A DNA stretch of 64,000 nt. It comes from Albula goreensis. Lineage: Eukaryota; Chordata; Actinopteri; Albuliformes; Albulidae. Within the stretch, counting starts at the first letter, position 1, and each line of letters opens with the position of its first letter. The stretch lies in assembly GCA_022829145.1 (NCBI GenBank), contig CM040747.1, positions 39,448,052 through 39,512,051 on the forward strand, written 5' to 3'. This document shows positions 47,992-58,690 of this stretch, in pieces. The notes beneath the pieces were generated by a model. The model did not search any database. It was not told the origin of the DNA and saw nothing but the letters and a program-made list of their open reading frames with translations. A program made the translations under genes and the position numbers.

Positions 47992-48019
47992 GGTTTTTGT
48001 ACGGCTCTCTATCACTGTG
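47992..48019 (-). promoter_or_regulatory. V(D)J recombination signal with 12-bp spacer
   Basis: On the minus strand directly after the V exon: heptamer CACAGTG (48019-48013), 12-bp spacer (48012-48001), nonamer ACAAAAACC (48000-47992). The heptamer is perfect and the nonamer is one base from consensus. A 12-bp spacer 3' of a V segment is the kappa-type arrangement and predicts joining to a J with a 23-bp spacer. Confidence 0.93.
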
Positions 48020-48346
48020 TCAACACCCAGCTACTACTGATGTAGTGTTCACTCTGACAGTAGTAATCTCCTGCATCTTCAGCCTGGACTCCACTGATGG
48101 TCAGAGTGAAGTCAGTCCCAGATCCACTGCCACTGAATCGATCAGGAATCCCTGAATTCCGGTATGTTGCATCATAGATCAGGAGTTTAGGAGCTTCTCC
48201 AGGTTTCTGCTGGTACCAGTTTAGGCGGTGCTTACCATTATGGACATACACAGCAGTGCTGGTTCTACAGCTCAGGGTGACAGTGTCTCCTGTGAGAGCA
48301 GATTTACCAGCAGGAGTCTGAGTCACAGTCACCTGTCCTGTAGACT
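48020..48346 (-). CDS. Immunoglobulin light-chain V exon (kappa-like, germline)
   Basis: Minus strand, acceptor TCTCCTTAG, phase 1. The V domain opens [20 protein letters not shown] and contains VTLSCRTS (first Cys), [40 protein letters not shown] and EDAGDYYC (second Cys). CDR3 starts [12 protein letters not shown]. All canonical features (two Cys, Trp, DxGxYYC) are present with no stop, so it looks usable. It encodes the antigen-binding half of a secreted or surface light chain after rearrangement. The open frame that runs past the RSS is irrelevant. No J or C exon was found anywhere in the window. Confidence 0.93.
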
Positions 48347-48527
48347 CTAAGGAGAAGAAACAACACCTCAAAAATCCTATTTTTAGCAACATACAACATA
48401 TATTATTTAATGGATATGAAACCATCTGAGTATCTGTTGATGTCACAGTAAAACATATTTTTTGTTGATTTTATAACTTTTCAACTGACAATTATAATAT
48501 GTGTTTCTGAATGTTCCCAACCCTTAC

Positions 48528-48600
48528 CCTGAATGCAGAAAGCAAGTGCCCAGATGAAGATGGTGATAAAAGTCATTGTTGCTTTGGGTTCTGTTGCCAT
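48528..48600 (-). CDS. Light-chain V leader exon
   Basis: Minus strand. ATG at 48600, encoding MATEPKATMTFITIFIWALA and then FCIQ-G, donor GTAAGG, phase 1, joining the V exon across a 181-bp intron (48347-48527). It has a typical hydrophobic signal-peptide core. A second in-frame ATG (codon 9) could also serve. Confidence 0.9.
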
Positions 48601-48696
48601 GAAGGACAGCTCTCAGTCATCAAGTGTTAAACTCACAGCACTATAAACGCTCCCAGAGCACTGAAGCATGTGCTGCCAATGCAAAGTGTCTTCTCT

Positions 48697-48704
48697 ATGC
48701 AAAT
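48697..48704 (-). promoter_or_regulatory. Ig V promoter octamer
   Basis: Perfect ATTTGCAT when read on the gene strand, about 97 bp upstream of the leader ATG. This is the Oct-1/Oct-2 site in the light-chain orientation. A TTTATAG sequence between it and the ATG (48639-48647 region) may act as a weak TATA element. Confidence 0.85.
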
Positions 48705-50340
48705 GGTCTTCCTGGGTACAGCAGGCACTTGTAGCCCAGCAGTGCTGTGGAGGCAGACTAGGGCTTATGGGCTGTGACACAGACAGAGCAGTTTAACACT
48801 GGTGTAACAGTGTCTGGACAGCAGAACCACAATCCAAAACAACATAATTTCTCATTTTGCCATCATATTCTTTTTCTCAAATGCACCCCTGTTAAACAGC
48901 ACATACACCCCTCCTCTAACTCATCTCTATATGTGCAGCATTGGCCTTTGAGCAGGTGAAATTGCATGAAGAAACCTCGGGTTTTGCGAAATGTTAATGC
49001 TATGGGTTAAGTTAGTTATAAGTTAGTTATCCTCTATCACTTCTGCACTGACAAGTAATGCATATTGTGATTGATTCCCATTGTATTAAATTACCAGTCA
49101 GGTCTGGCTTCTGCAGCCATTGCTGTTTCTGCACTGCAGTGAATGAGGCTTTTGCTGCTTTCCTACATAAACATGCTAAATTAACTGGATGTGATCTGAA
49201 CATTATCCTGATTGGTAATAACTCAGTTTCATTTAAACTGAGTAATTCTGAGAGGGGAAAAATCGAGCTCTGATCTGATGTGTTCCTGCTCAGGAGTGCC
49301 TCTCAGTGTAGGGTGAGAGTAACACACAGTAATATAAAGAGTACTATAATGCATTTCCATTACTGCAAAGTAAGTAATACAGTCATTTAACATTTTACTT
49401 GTAAAAGCAACAATGAGTACTGTGGAATACATTGCAGTTTTTATGTGTATGTGTATTTGTAACACTAAATGAACCATCATAAAGACCACTGTGCTGGAAT
49501 ATGCTTCAACATCATAGAGTAAGTTAGACTGTTGTTGGTGCTCTTATAAAACACTTACTGTTTTTATTCTTTTAAATTTAGAACACAGAATTGGACAGAA
49601 TTCACTTCATTCTGTTTCCCAGCAACAGTAATAAGTTCAAGTTGTTTAGAATTTTCAGTGTTTCAGCCTCTATGATGTCATAATAGGAATGTTCTGAAAA
49701 TGCAAACAGCTATCAATTAATATGTCATTTGGACTTTTCATTGATTGAAACTATATCTTACCAAAATTTACCAGTCACTTCGTATAGTAGAAGACAATAT
49801 TGTGTTCCACTATTTTCTTGGACAGCTACATCTTTCAGACTTGTAAGTAGATACCTAAAGCTTTTCCTCAAATGCACTGTCTCTTTGTCATTACTTCAAA
49901 TTAATTGATCAGTTCTATGTTTGAATCTAACAGATAGGCTAAAGTTATTGCAGGAGTTTTAATGTTTTACCTTTATATAGCTTGTTAACAAGCCAGCTAT
50001 GTACGGTTACTCAAGTAAAGGTGTCATATCATATATGATAATGGTCAATGTTGGTGCAAACTTGTTTTACCTTAAGGTGCTAGTATTTCTATACTGAATT
50101 AATTTCACTTCACAAATAATTGTGATAAAAGTGGCATTATGAAATAAAAGTTTCATTGTTAATTAAAGCAGATTGTTCGAAAAAGCCATTTGGAAATAAA
50201 ATGTATTAGTATGAAATAAAGATCAAATAATTCATTACTACATCATTATTGAGTAAAATTTAAACATGATAATGAAAATAGATTAGACCTAAACAGTGAC
50301 TTGGCAGATTAGGCAGTGACCGACAATCAGGTACACAAAT
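48705..50340. other. Unassigned AT-rich spacer
   Basis: About 1.6 kb of AT-rich DNA. Short open frames only; no RNA gene, repeat array or exon is recognised. Confidence 0.5.
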
Positions 50341-51720
50341 CACTCAATGACGTGCTCCAAATTCTTCACAAACACGGACATGATGAACTACCCAAGGACT
50401 CACAGACACTTCTCTCCACTCCACAAGTACTTGAACGCTAGGCAAGATGTAACGGCGAATACATTTATTATGGCTTAGAAACTGGCATACGCAGCACACT
50501 CCTGCAGTGCCCAGCCTCTACAGAACACGTTCCTGTCTGTATTAATATTGAAGGTGTACCGTTATTCAACTCTAGTGGTGCTCAGTTCTGGCCCATGTTG
50601 GCAAAGACTGATAGATTTGAGCCTTTCGTTGTCTGTCTTTCCGGTGGCATGACAAAAGCAGAACCACTGGAAGACGATGTCCAAGACTTAGTGGTAGATA
50701 TTAGGAGGCTGGAGGAAAAGCACAATGGAGGAGTCATACAGGCGCATTTAAAAGACTTTATATGTGATTATCCTAAAAAACATCATCTACCACACTGGAT
50801 ACTACAGCTGTGAAAGGTGTGAAGAGGAAGGTGAATGGTTGGGAAAAGTAGTGTTCAACAGCAAGGATACATTCCCATGAGGGACAGATGAAAAGTTCAG
50901 CCAGATGGACTACAGCGTGAAACATCAGCATGGGGAGCCACCACTGATCAGAGCAGGCATCCCATGAGTCAGCTCATTTCCCCTGATTATACGCACCTTG
51001 TCTGCCTTGGAGTAGTGAGGCGCATCCTTGTGTTACTTGTGTCAGATCTTCAACCCTCACAGGCTTCCTCCTAGACAGAGAGCTGAACTCTCCAATGGAC
51101 TCCTTGGATTGAGGAATGCAATGCCCAGTGAGGTAGCAAGGAGGCCCAGATCACATGGACAGATGGAAAGCAGTTTATCCCGGACAGTTTCTGCCATACA
51201 CTTGACATTGTGGTGCTCCATGGGATTGTGGACCCAGAATTGTACCGCCACTTCCTCTGGCTAACAGTTGGAATGTCGATCCTTCTTGCTGCAGATCGTG
51301 ATTGGAGAAACCAATTTCTGCTATATGCAGCTGAGATCCTCAATCATTTCGTGGTCAACAGCACCGAGGTCTGTGGAGACAAATTCACTGTCTACAATGT
51401 GCGTGCTGTAAAACACCTCCATGAAGATGTTGCACATTTTCATTGTTCGTTGAATGACATATCTGCTTACCCTTGAGAACCATATTCAGACCGTCAAGAA
51501 GCTTGCGAAGACCAGCCACAACCCTTTGGTCTAAGTGGCAAAGTGTATGGCAGAGAAGGAGTGTGCACAAAAAATATGAAACAGAAGCAAAGGCCACTGC
51601 AGCCAGTGTCAGTAAAGTGGAGGGACGGCTGCTCTGTGCTCAAGGATGACAGTGTCGCCTTCGTGACTGAGAAGAGATCAGATGGAAAACTGGTCTGCAG
51701 CATCATTCCAGATCGTTGAA
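50340..51720 (+). pseudogene. Decayed transposase-like gene (multicopy animal family, Transposase_21/DUF4218-like)
   Basis: Conserved blocks are spread over three frames: INIEGVPLFNSSGAQFWPML, EPFVVCLSGGMTKAEPLEDD and HLKDFICDYPKKH at about 50530-50810. Later come HRLPPRQRAELSNGLLGLRN, then VVLHGIVDPELYRHFLWLTV, DKFTVYNVRAVKHLHEDVAH and DISAYPFENHIQTVKKLAKT up to about 51510. I recognise this order from a large family of transposase-like proteins in fish and invertebrates (FNSS...WPIL, FICDAPAR, LYxHFLxL, YNVHxLxHL, AFPFEN). Several stops and frame shifts, and a missing middle around 50815-51030, show it is dead. The superfamily name is from memory and less certain than the resemblance. Confidence 0.55.
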
Positions 51721-52271
51721 CCTCCAACCTCTTTGAGAAGCCCTGCCAGGCAAAACTCCTGAACATTGCTTTTGTTGGCAGCGTCCACAGCATGGCTAAA
51801 ATACAGTTACTACAAAGCCAGAACTTGACAAGGAAAGCTGTTTGTTTACCACATAGTGGAGGACATGCCATCTTCCCTTTATCGCATGAAATAGAGTGCA
51901 TCACAGAATTATTCTGTTTTTAAATAATTAATATTTGTTTTTTTGTAGTAAGACAGTGACAGAGTAGGCAGTGGGCTGCCCTTTTGTATTTGGTTTAGAC
52001 AATGGTTTTTGAAGTGCTGTTTGGATCAAGCGTGACAAACATTTCGAAGGTGTCATCCCAAAAATCCTGATCCGGGAAAAAAAAAATGTGTGATGGCCAA
52101 AGACCCAGGTGCAGTCAGCCTGAAAAAAATAGGACTGGCTCACTTTCCAGCTTTTGAAGACAAAAATGATGCCAGCTATGATGGCTGTCTTAATATGTTT
52201 GTTTTTTATGTTCGGTTTGGGGATCACAGCTTACTTTATATTAGTATTTAACTTGGTGACCTCTTTTCTAG

Positions 52272-53492
52272 AAAATGAGAACGCTTGTGAACATTATGTC
52301 TACACAGCATCAGCCCAAACTGACCATGGGGGTACCACCACCGTGCCAGACGAAAACAGGAAGAGAGTTGTGAAAAAGAGAAAATATGACAATTATATCA
52401 AAGGTAAGTGCAGACATTAAAAATATTTTTTAAAAAATGAACATTTTTAAATATATTGTTATGTATTCAAAATGTATTTAAAAAACATGTAAAATACTTT
52501 ATACATTGTTTTACTTGCAAAAAATAAACTAATACATGTAACAATTTCAGGACCACTTCTGTCAGGAGACGATGTCTCAACAGTTAAGAAAAAGACAAGT
52601 GAGTGGGAATACATTCCTTGCACCTATTAGAAATCAGTTTTTGTAAGATTTTTGCAAATAACCAGTTTATCACAAAATATTGTGCAGAATGATGTATGAA
52701 TATCCTTTTGACTGTTTTCCATCTAGATAAGAATACAGGTCTGCAGGCATTTCCAAAGCCTCCTGACATCCTGAAGAACAAAACTCCTGCGACCATCGTT
52801 CAAACCACTCCTGAAGGTAAGTAGAGTGGGCTGCCTTAACAGACCAGTGTTCAGCAGAAATAGAGCCGTATTGTTGGCATGACTGACAGATCATTGCATA
52901 CTGTAGTGTAAATAATCACACTGCATATTTAATTTTTAATTAAGTTCTCTATTTGCCAGGATAGCTACACTATGCAAGTTAAAGTTTTAATAATTAGTAA
53001 CCCCTTCACTAGGTAAGAAAGGTAATTTTCATGCATTGTGTTTAAAATTTGACTGCAGAATGATTCACGGATGATAATGATCAGTCCGCCTGGAGTAGAC
53101 GGCCGCCAGATTCATCCTCAGAGGATGCTGAATGTGAAACTCCTGGTAGACATTGTTAGATACGTCGTGTAGCAATCATTACTCTATTGCACTATTCTGA
53201 TGGGATAAGCCGTGGAGGTTAAATAAACAATATCACACGAGAGGGAGCGCTGTTATACTGAATATCAGCATGACTGTGATGTGGTCGTAAAAGCCAAAGA
53301 CAAACACAGCTGTGCTGATAAACTCAAGGAAACGTAAGTGCCGTGTTGGTGTTACAGGGCAGTCCAGCTATATAAGGGAGCGCTCCAACTCTTCCAGTCA
53401 CCGATCATGCCATGGAAGCGATAGAAGAATCTCCGCTTCTCTTTCTCAATCGCCCTTGGGTTCATATCCTGGAAGTTCATCTTCTAGACGTG
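52272..53492 (+). pseudogene. Five-exon gene of all phase-1 exons (DUF4806-type partner gene, probably inactive)
   Basis: Five acceptor/donor pairs define exons 52272-52403, 52551-52598, 52727-52816, 53059-53145 and 53358-53492 (132, 48, 90, 87 and 135 bp). All are multiples of three with phase 1 at both ends. Products: ENENACEHYVYTASAQTDHG...KRKYDNYIK-G; PLLSGDDVSTVKKKT; NKNTGLQAFPKPPDILKNKT; DDNDQSAWSRRPPDSSSEDA; and the Ser/Arg-rich GQSSYIRERSNSSSHRSCHG. The fourth exon has one TGA as its second codon; otherwise everything is open. Low-complexity charged exons like these precede the C-terminal domain in DUF4806 proteins. The first coding exon was not found. Confidence 0.5.
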
Positions 53493-54214
53493 GTAAGATA
53501 ATCAGCTTTTTAGAAAACATTGTCGGCGACCATTTTTTGGGGGTGGACAATTTCAAGTAGTACCTGACTGAATACAAAATGTAAAAACAATTAAAAGTAG
53601 CCCAGTTGCTTAGTTATCAGTTCCTGTCTTACAAATGCAATTTTAAGTGTGCAGCGAAATTAATTTCTCTTGATATAAATTTAGTTTCGGAAACACCAAG
53701 GGATCCAACTGGCCACAACATGGATGTATTTCCAATGCCCTTTCCCAATCACCTTGTCTTGTGTACTAATATATTTGTACTATTATAGATATGCATAGAG
53801 CCCACTGTTGATGTATTTATCTGCATATGTTGAGACAGCAGAATAAAGCAGGTGCAGAGCACAAATCAGAGTCCACTCAGCTTCTCCTCACTCAGTGCAC
53901 GGTCTGAGCTCATAGCTTCATATGTACAGAGGAATGTTATCAATATGAATGTCATCTTCAGACAGAGATCACTTACCTTTTTCCCCCATTCATGCGGACT
54001 GTTCTGGACAAACTGCTTTGCCGATGCTGAATGTGTTCACAGTGACTGGCATGATGTGTGTGAGAATGATTAAGATGCAGTCCTTTGTAATGTGTGTATC
54101 ATGCAGGTTCATAAAGTAATATATGAAAAGAAATGCATTGTGCAGACTTGAGGGGGAAATTATTTCCATAAAATGGAATTAGTATTCTTGTGAAATATTT
54201 CCATAACATTTTAG

Positions 54215-54359
54215 TTCTCCGGAAGTGTGTACTTAAGAAGCTGGTGGGGATATGCAGGAGGTCAAGTACATTGTGAGAGCAGAACCCAGTGATTCAAGGC
54301 ATTATGTCAGAAGAATGGAGAAGATGGAGGAAGTGGATAACTTAGAGGAGGAGCTTTAA
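54215..54359 (+). pseudogene. DUF4806-like exon fragment
   Basis: After acceptor CATAACATTTTAG the sequence reads LRKCVLKKLVGI, and then, one frame over, MQEVKYIVRAEPSDSRHYVR and MEKMEEVDNLEEEL before a stop. This resembles the start of DUF4806 domains (helix ending VL-x-KL, later (M/V)-x-x-MEE-x-x-x-LEE-x-L). A single frame shift and the early stop mean it is not functional as it stands. It probably continues the gene at 52272-53492. Confidence 0.45.
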
Positions 54360-54489
54360 AATAATGAAGAGAGACATGTTCTGGTAAAATATAATTTATT
54401 TACCAGTTTGGTTTTTCCATTCTTTCAAAAATTAGCTTAGCATAAGGGACACTTAGCATCACTTAGGTACAGTATGTAGGAATTGGCAG

Positions 54490-54920
54490 TGGATGTGGCA
54501 TTTCTCCCCATGCTATTTGACCCCCACACCCGCAACAGCCGCAAAACACGCCATCTGCCCATTTTCACTACTTAGTTTATCTCCTTGTCCAGGACTTGTG
54601 CTTCTGTGAAAGTCGGCACTCTGCCGGTGCGTCTGCATCGCTTCCAATGAGCAGTTTATTTAGCTTTGCAGAACCAGGTGTTTGGCAGCTTGATCCAAGT
54701 GATGCATAAAATTAAGCACTGAAAAGCCCAACAGTGCAGCACAGACACTGGGCATGAACTGAGCACTCATACATAAATATTTTTTCACACCTTTGATGGG
54801 TGTTTCTTCCCATGCTGTTTGACCCCCACACAACAGCCGGAAACGCCCACTTTCTCCACTGAGTTTAGCTCCCTGCCCCTGCCGCGAAGCTCTTCAAGAG
54901 AATTCGGCGCTGGGACACAA
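54490..54920. repeat. Imperfect direct repeat pair
   Basis: About 54500-54640 and 54797-54915 share CCCATGCT(A/G)TTTGACCCCC, then ACAACAGCCG, CCCACTTTCTCCACT and AGCTCCCTG-like blocks, with further divergence. Function unknown; possibly one end of a dispersed repeat duplicated in place. Confidence 0.6.
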
Positions 54921-55080
54921 ACTCCAAACGACTGTTCAGGAGCTGGAGTTGAATGGCTTTGGTAAGGAAGGCCTTTTCAGCTGGTCTCTGGGGGAACGAA
55001 GGTCGGTACATGATTGAGGGGTCATTTGTGATGGCCCACAGCCTTGCCAAATTTTTACCAGGAAGGAGAGAAAATTCTGC

Positions 55081-55097
55081 CGTCCCTGGGTGGGCTC

Positions 55098-55133
<36 letters not shown>

Positions 55134-55154
55134 GGCCAATTACGCCACAGAGAC
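55081..55154 (-). tRNA. tRNA-Asn (anticodon GTT)
   Basis: 74 nt on the minus strand. Acceptor stem GTCTCTG/CAGGGAC (one G-U pair), D arm with GG in the loop, anticodon stem TTCGG/CCGAA around CTGTTAA (anticodon at 55118-55120), T arm GGTGG TTCGAGC CCACC, discriminator G. It differs from the usual vertebrate tRNA-Asn only in the D arm. A TTTT terminator lies about 7 bp downstream (55071-55074). It looks functional. Confidence 0.95.
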
Positions 55155-55276
55155 TGCACTATTCCTCTTTCCCTGGCTGTGCCCTATATTTTTCTCCTAG
55201 CTTTGTGGGGGCTGCGCATTCCAAGAGCATGAAACCCTCAGTGTGGAGTGATTCCAGCAGGTCTCTGAGGTGGTTT

Positions 55277-55346
55277 GACTGGCTAGCTCAGTCAGTAGTG
55301 CCTAAAACTCTTCACTTGTGGATCAGGGGTTCAAGCCCTGCAATGT
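55277..55346 (+). tRNA. tRNA-like fragment or tRNA-derived repeat head
   Basis: Contains an A-box-like TAGCTCAGTCAGTAG and a B-box GGTTCAAGCCC inside a perfect five-pair T arm (CAGGG...CCCTG). The acceptor stem does not pair and the anticodon stem is poor, so it is a tRNA pseudogene or the head of a tRNA-derived SINE, not a working tRNA. ACTCTTC in the anticodon region hints at a Lys(CTT)-like ancestor. Confidence 0.5.
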
Positions 55347-55474
55347 GTGATGATTTTTCTGCAATGAATTTGTGTTTCCTCCTGTTTTGAATCAAACTTG
55401 AATCAAGCAAACTTAAAATATCAAGTTGTGGCTGGGTGTGAACGGTGCTCTCACGAGATGCCTGTCTCTGCAGA

Positions 55475-55680
55475 ATGTCCCTCGATCCCAGCAGAATGGC
55501 CATGGAGCTTTGGATTCTGGTGTTCACTGTAATTCTCATCTATCTGACCATCCGCCTCTCCCTGAGGAGGACTTTCTTTCATGAGCCAATGAAAGGAGTC
55601 AGCCACCCATCCCTGTTACAGAACCCCGCCCCCTCCCTGGAGGCAGAGTACAGGGTCAAACAGGAAGAAGAGCGAAACAG
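55475..55680 (+). CDS. First coding exon of an unrecognised single-pass membrane protein
   Basis: ATG at 55475, preceded one base earlier by a good acceptor (CCTGTCTCTGCAG), so a 5' UTR exon lies upstream. It encodes MSLDPSRMAMELWILVFTVI, then LIYLTIRLSLRRTFFHEPMK, ending QEEERNR with donor GTGAGG (phase 2). Residues 10-28 form a hydrophobic segment followed by RLSLRR, as in a signal anchor with the C-terminal side cytosolic by the positive-inside rule; the end is charged. Codon use and splice sites look like a genuine gene. I do not recognise the family. A Gypsy element sits about 400 bp into its intron, and no further exon appears before the window ends. Confidence 0.55.
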
Positions 55681-56078
55681 GTGAGGAAATCCCTCTTCGT
55701 AGTAAAAACATGATCTTCAATATCACAGAAAATGTAATATTTAATGTCATTGTAATAGATGCCAATATCTTGACCAAATTTCCTAAATACAGCACAGATT
55801 CATTTAAACTGTTAAATAAATGGCATACATTATGTAACCTCTAGCAAGAATGCCATGTTAGCCAGTGACAGTTCTGTGTCTCACACACTTGCTCAGAAGC
55901 TAAAATGCGAGCATCACTCAGCTGCAGGGTCCCTGCATGAGACAGGTTAAGGACAGAATATGGATTTAGGCAGAACTGAGGCATTGTGGGATTGGGTGCA
56001 CTGAAGCCATATTGCATGCAAGTAACCCTAAGTAACATCGATAATGACCACTAGGGTAACAGTTTGGTGTGTCCCTAC
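55681..56078. other. Intron segment before the Gypsy insertion
   Basis: No feature is seen apart from AT-rich unique-looking sequence. Confidence 0.5.
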
Positions 56079-56817
56079 TGTCACGGCCTCCCTGGGCAGA
56101 GATACCGCAAGCTCAGCCTAACCGAGTTTTACCTCCACCGTTAATGTTAGCGTTGTCTAGGGTTGATTTTATAGTTATTGTACCTCCGTACTCCCCAAGG
56201 CGGCGTGCAGCTAAGACACTCGGTTTGCTTGCTTACAATCCTAAAAGAAAGGGTTGACGTTACCTTGTTCCCCGCCGGAGCCTCTCCTGCAACGGCCAGC
56301 TCTATCTGGTCGCTCGGCGACGGACAGCCCGGTCTTCGGGTTATTGCGAGGTGCAGTCGCTGCCCTCCAGCAATCGGTTTGTTCAGTTGTTTGTTTTCTA
56401 AAAGATCCCCTTTTGGTTAGCTGCGGTAATTGGTTGGTTGTAGAGGTGCTGTTCACACAAGGGAAAACGTAGATACCGGTCCGTGGTCTCCAGGAATTCT
56501 AAAGTCCCGCTCCAGTGGCGTACATCCAGCCAGCCAGAAACACACACGCGCGCTTTTGCCGCGCTAACCACAAGGGATATACCGTCACCCCAGCCGCGTC
56601 ACTGGGTCACTGGATCAAACCATTCTCATTAGGACAACGTCAACCATAATTGTATGCAAGCAAACCAAAATGTTCTTGGGGATCCACTAAGTATAAAATG
56701 TATTATTATGATTAACAAAAAAAAAATAATGAATAATTCCAACAGGCTACCTAGTCCATCCTGGCACTCTTTCAGGGTTATCAGGGGATTGCACCAGGAA
56801 ATGGCCTGTCTGTTACA
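56079..56817 (-). repeat. 3' LTR of the Gypsy element
   Basis: Gene-strand start TGTAACAG (56817) and end CCGTGACA (56079) give an imperfect inverted terminus (TGTAACAG against TGTCACGG). It is preceded on the gene strand by a run of eight Gs followed by TAC, a plausible polypurine tract. Positions 56079-56572 match the other LTR with about four substitutions and one indel over 494 bp. The outer U3 part (56573-56817) has no counterpart in the 5' LTR. Confidence 0.8.
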
Positions 56818-56820
56818 GTA

Positions 56821-57162
56821 CCCCCCCCATAAGCCAAAAATTAAAGAAATCACACAGTTTCACTTTTTTTTTTCCTAACCTTTCCCATGTTTTATCCTTT
56901 TTTTATATTTTTTTTTTATTTTTGGTAAAAAAACAACGGACAGACATTTCCGCCTGCCACCACCTGATAGACTAACACCACACATCTACTTAGAAAAATC
57001 ACATCTAGGAAACATCAAAATGGAGAAAATATGCAGACACTAAATCTGCACTCATCAACACAAAGGGCTCCTGGCCAATTTTACCTACACCGAGCTCCCA
57101 TCAAGAACTCCCAATGACCAGCGCAACCAAAAAAAAAAAACTAGAAACACTGCCATCCTATT
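56821..57162 (-). other. Gypsy 3' untranslated region
   Basis: Between the RNase H stop and the LTR: low-complexity A/T runs and the G8 polypurine tract at 56821-56828. No coding sequence. Confidence 0.7.
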
Positions 57163-58690
57163 TCAGGTGCCACTCCTGGAGAGGGCATCCGCAATGACAT
57201 TATCCCTACCAGCAATGTGTTTCACCTTCAGACCATATGGCTGCAAAATTAAGCTCCATCTAAAGACACGTGCATTTGAGCTCTGAAACTTGGCTAGGAA
57301 AGTGAGCGGATTGTGATCCGAATAGACCACAACGTCACCCACTACACTGGACACATATATTTCAAAGTGTTGTACTGCTAGCACCAAGGCCAAAGCCTCC
57401 TTCTCAATGGTGGAGTAGTTCTTTTGGTGGCGATTCAGTTTTTTGGAAAAATATGCTACCGGCCTCTCAACACCATCACTTCCAGCCTGAAGGAGGACAC
57501 CTCCTACTCCTACATCGGAGGCATCTACTGCGAGGCAGAAAGGCTGTGAGAAGTCCGGTGCAGCCAACACGGGTTCACATACAAGAATCGCCTTCACAGC
57601 GTCCAGAGCAGACTGACACTCTAGAGACCACACCCACTTGACCCCCTTCTGCAGCAAGTCAGTAAGTGGAGCAGTCACAGTGGCAAAATTAGGGACAAAC
57701 TTGCGGTAGAACCCGCACATGCCCAAAATTCGCATGAGCTGTCGACGATTCCGCGGAGCTGGGAGATCCATGATAGCCTTAACCTTGGCAGAACGTGGAA
57801 GTACCTCACCACGGCCCACACGATGACCTAAGTAAGTGACCTGACCTTGCCCAAACTCACATTTAGGTAAATTTACAACTAAAGAAGCCTCGGCAAGTCG
57901 AGTAAAGAGTGCCCGAATGTGCCCGATGTGACTCTCCCATGAGTCACTGAACACGACCACATCATCAATGTAAGTAACTACATTGCCCAGGCCCTTGGTC
58001 ACCTGATTCATCAGCCTCTGAAAACAAGCAGGAGCATTTTTCATGCCAAATGGTAAGACCCTGCAGGCATACAAGGAGTCATGAGTAGTAAAGGCCGATA
58101 CCTCCTTGGCATAGTCTGTAAGAGGCACCTGCGAATACCCTTTCAAGAGGTCGAATTTTGACACCCACTTAGCCTGACCAATGCGGTCGATACAATCCTC
58201 CATTCGCGGGATAGGATATGCATCTGATCGTGTCACAGCATTAACCTTCCTGTAGTCAATGCACAGGCGAGGTGCGGCACCTTCCCTCACCACTAAAACG
58301 ACTGGGGAGCTCCACTCACTCACCGTGGGCTCTACTGCACCGATTTCGAGCATATAGTCAAGCTCTTGCTGTACCAGGGCACGCTTCTGAGGAGCTAAAC
58401 GATACGCATGCTGTTTTATTGGGGCAGCTGTCCCAGTGTCAACATCATGAACCGCCAGCTTCAAAACCCGGAGTGTCTTTGAACAACTCTGGGAAAGACT
58501 CAACCAAGCCCACAATGTCTTCAACTTGGGATGCTGTCAAGTGAGTCAAGCTCATCTGGAGGTTTTGCCGTGCTTCCGTATTCTTAAGGCGAGCACTGAC
58601 TGGCTCACGAGGAGTGAAGCCTACCTCTTCATCACAGTCCTCAGGGTCCTGCACCACATTAAAACACACTGGAGCCGAAGCCTCCCCCAA
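57163..58690 (-). pseudogene. Gypsy reverse transcriptase and RNase H
   Basis: The 453-codon minus-strand frame ending at 57163 has all RT blocks: LCIDYRKVN, FDLLKGYSQVPL, LPFGMKNAPACFQ and the catalytic YIDD (residues 185-188). RNase H follows with VDAS, IEKEA and SDHNPL (D334, E376, D403). It ends with the usual HIAGRDNVIADALSR. The N-terminal connector (58690-58445) is in another frame, with a frame change near 58465. It lies downstream of integrase, unlike standard Gypsy elements. Role: copying element RNA into DNA in a cytoplasmic particle. Confidence 0.93.

Noticed and set aside
44325..48000. Expected C-terminal B30.2 (PRY-SPRY) exon of the NLR
   Set aside because: Looked for the usual WEGxGYD, SPGxHYWEV and LDxExGxLSF-type motifs after the last LRR exon and found none; it may be absent or beyond a rearrangement.
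47400..50340. Light-chain J or C exons near the V segment
   Set aside because: No FGxGT motif with a 23-RSS and no constant-domain sequence is seen on either strand.
56573..56817. Alternative shorter LTR (494 bp, ending at 56572)
   Set aside because: TG...CA ends are also present there, but the inverted termini (TGTAACAG/TGTCACGG) and the adjacent G-run fit the 739-bp LTR better.
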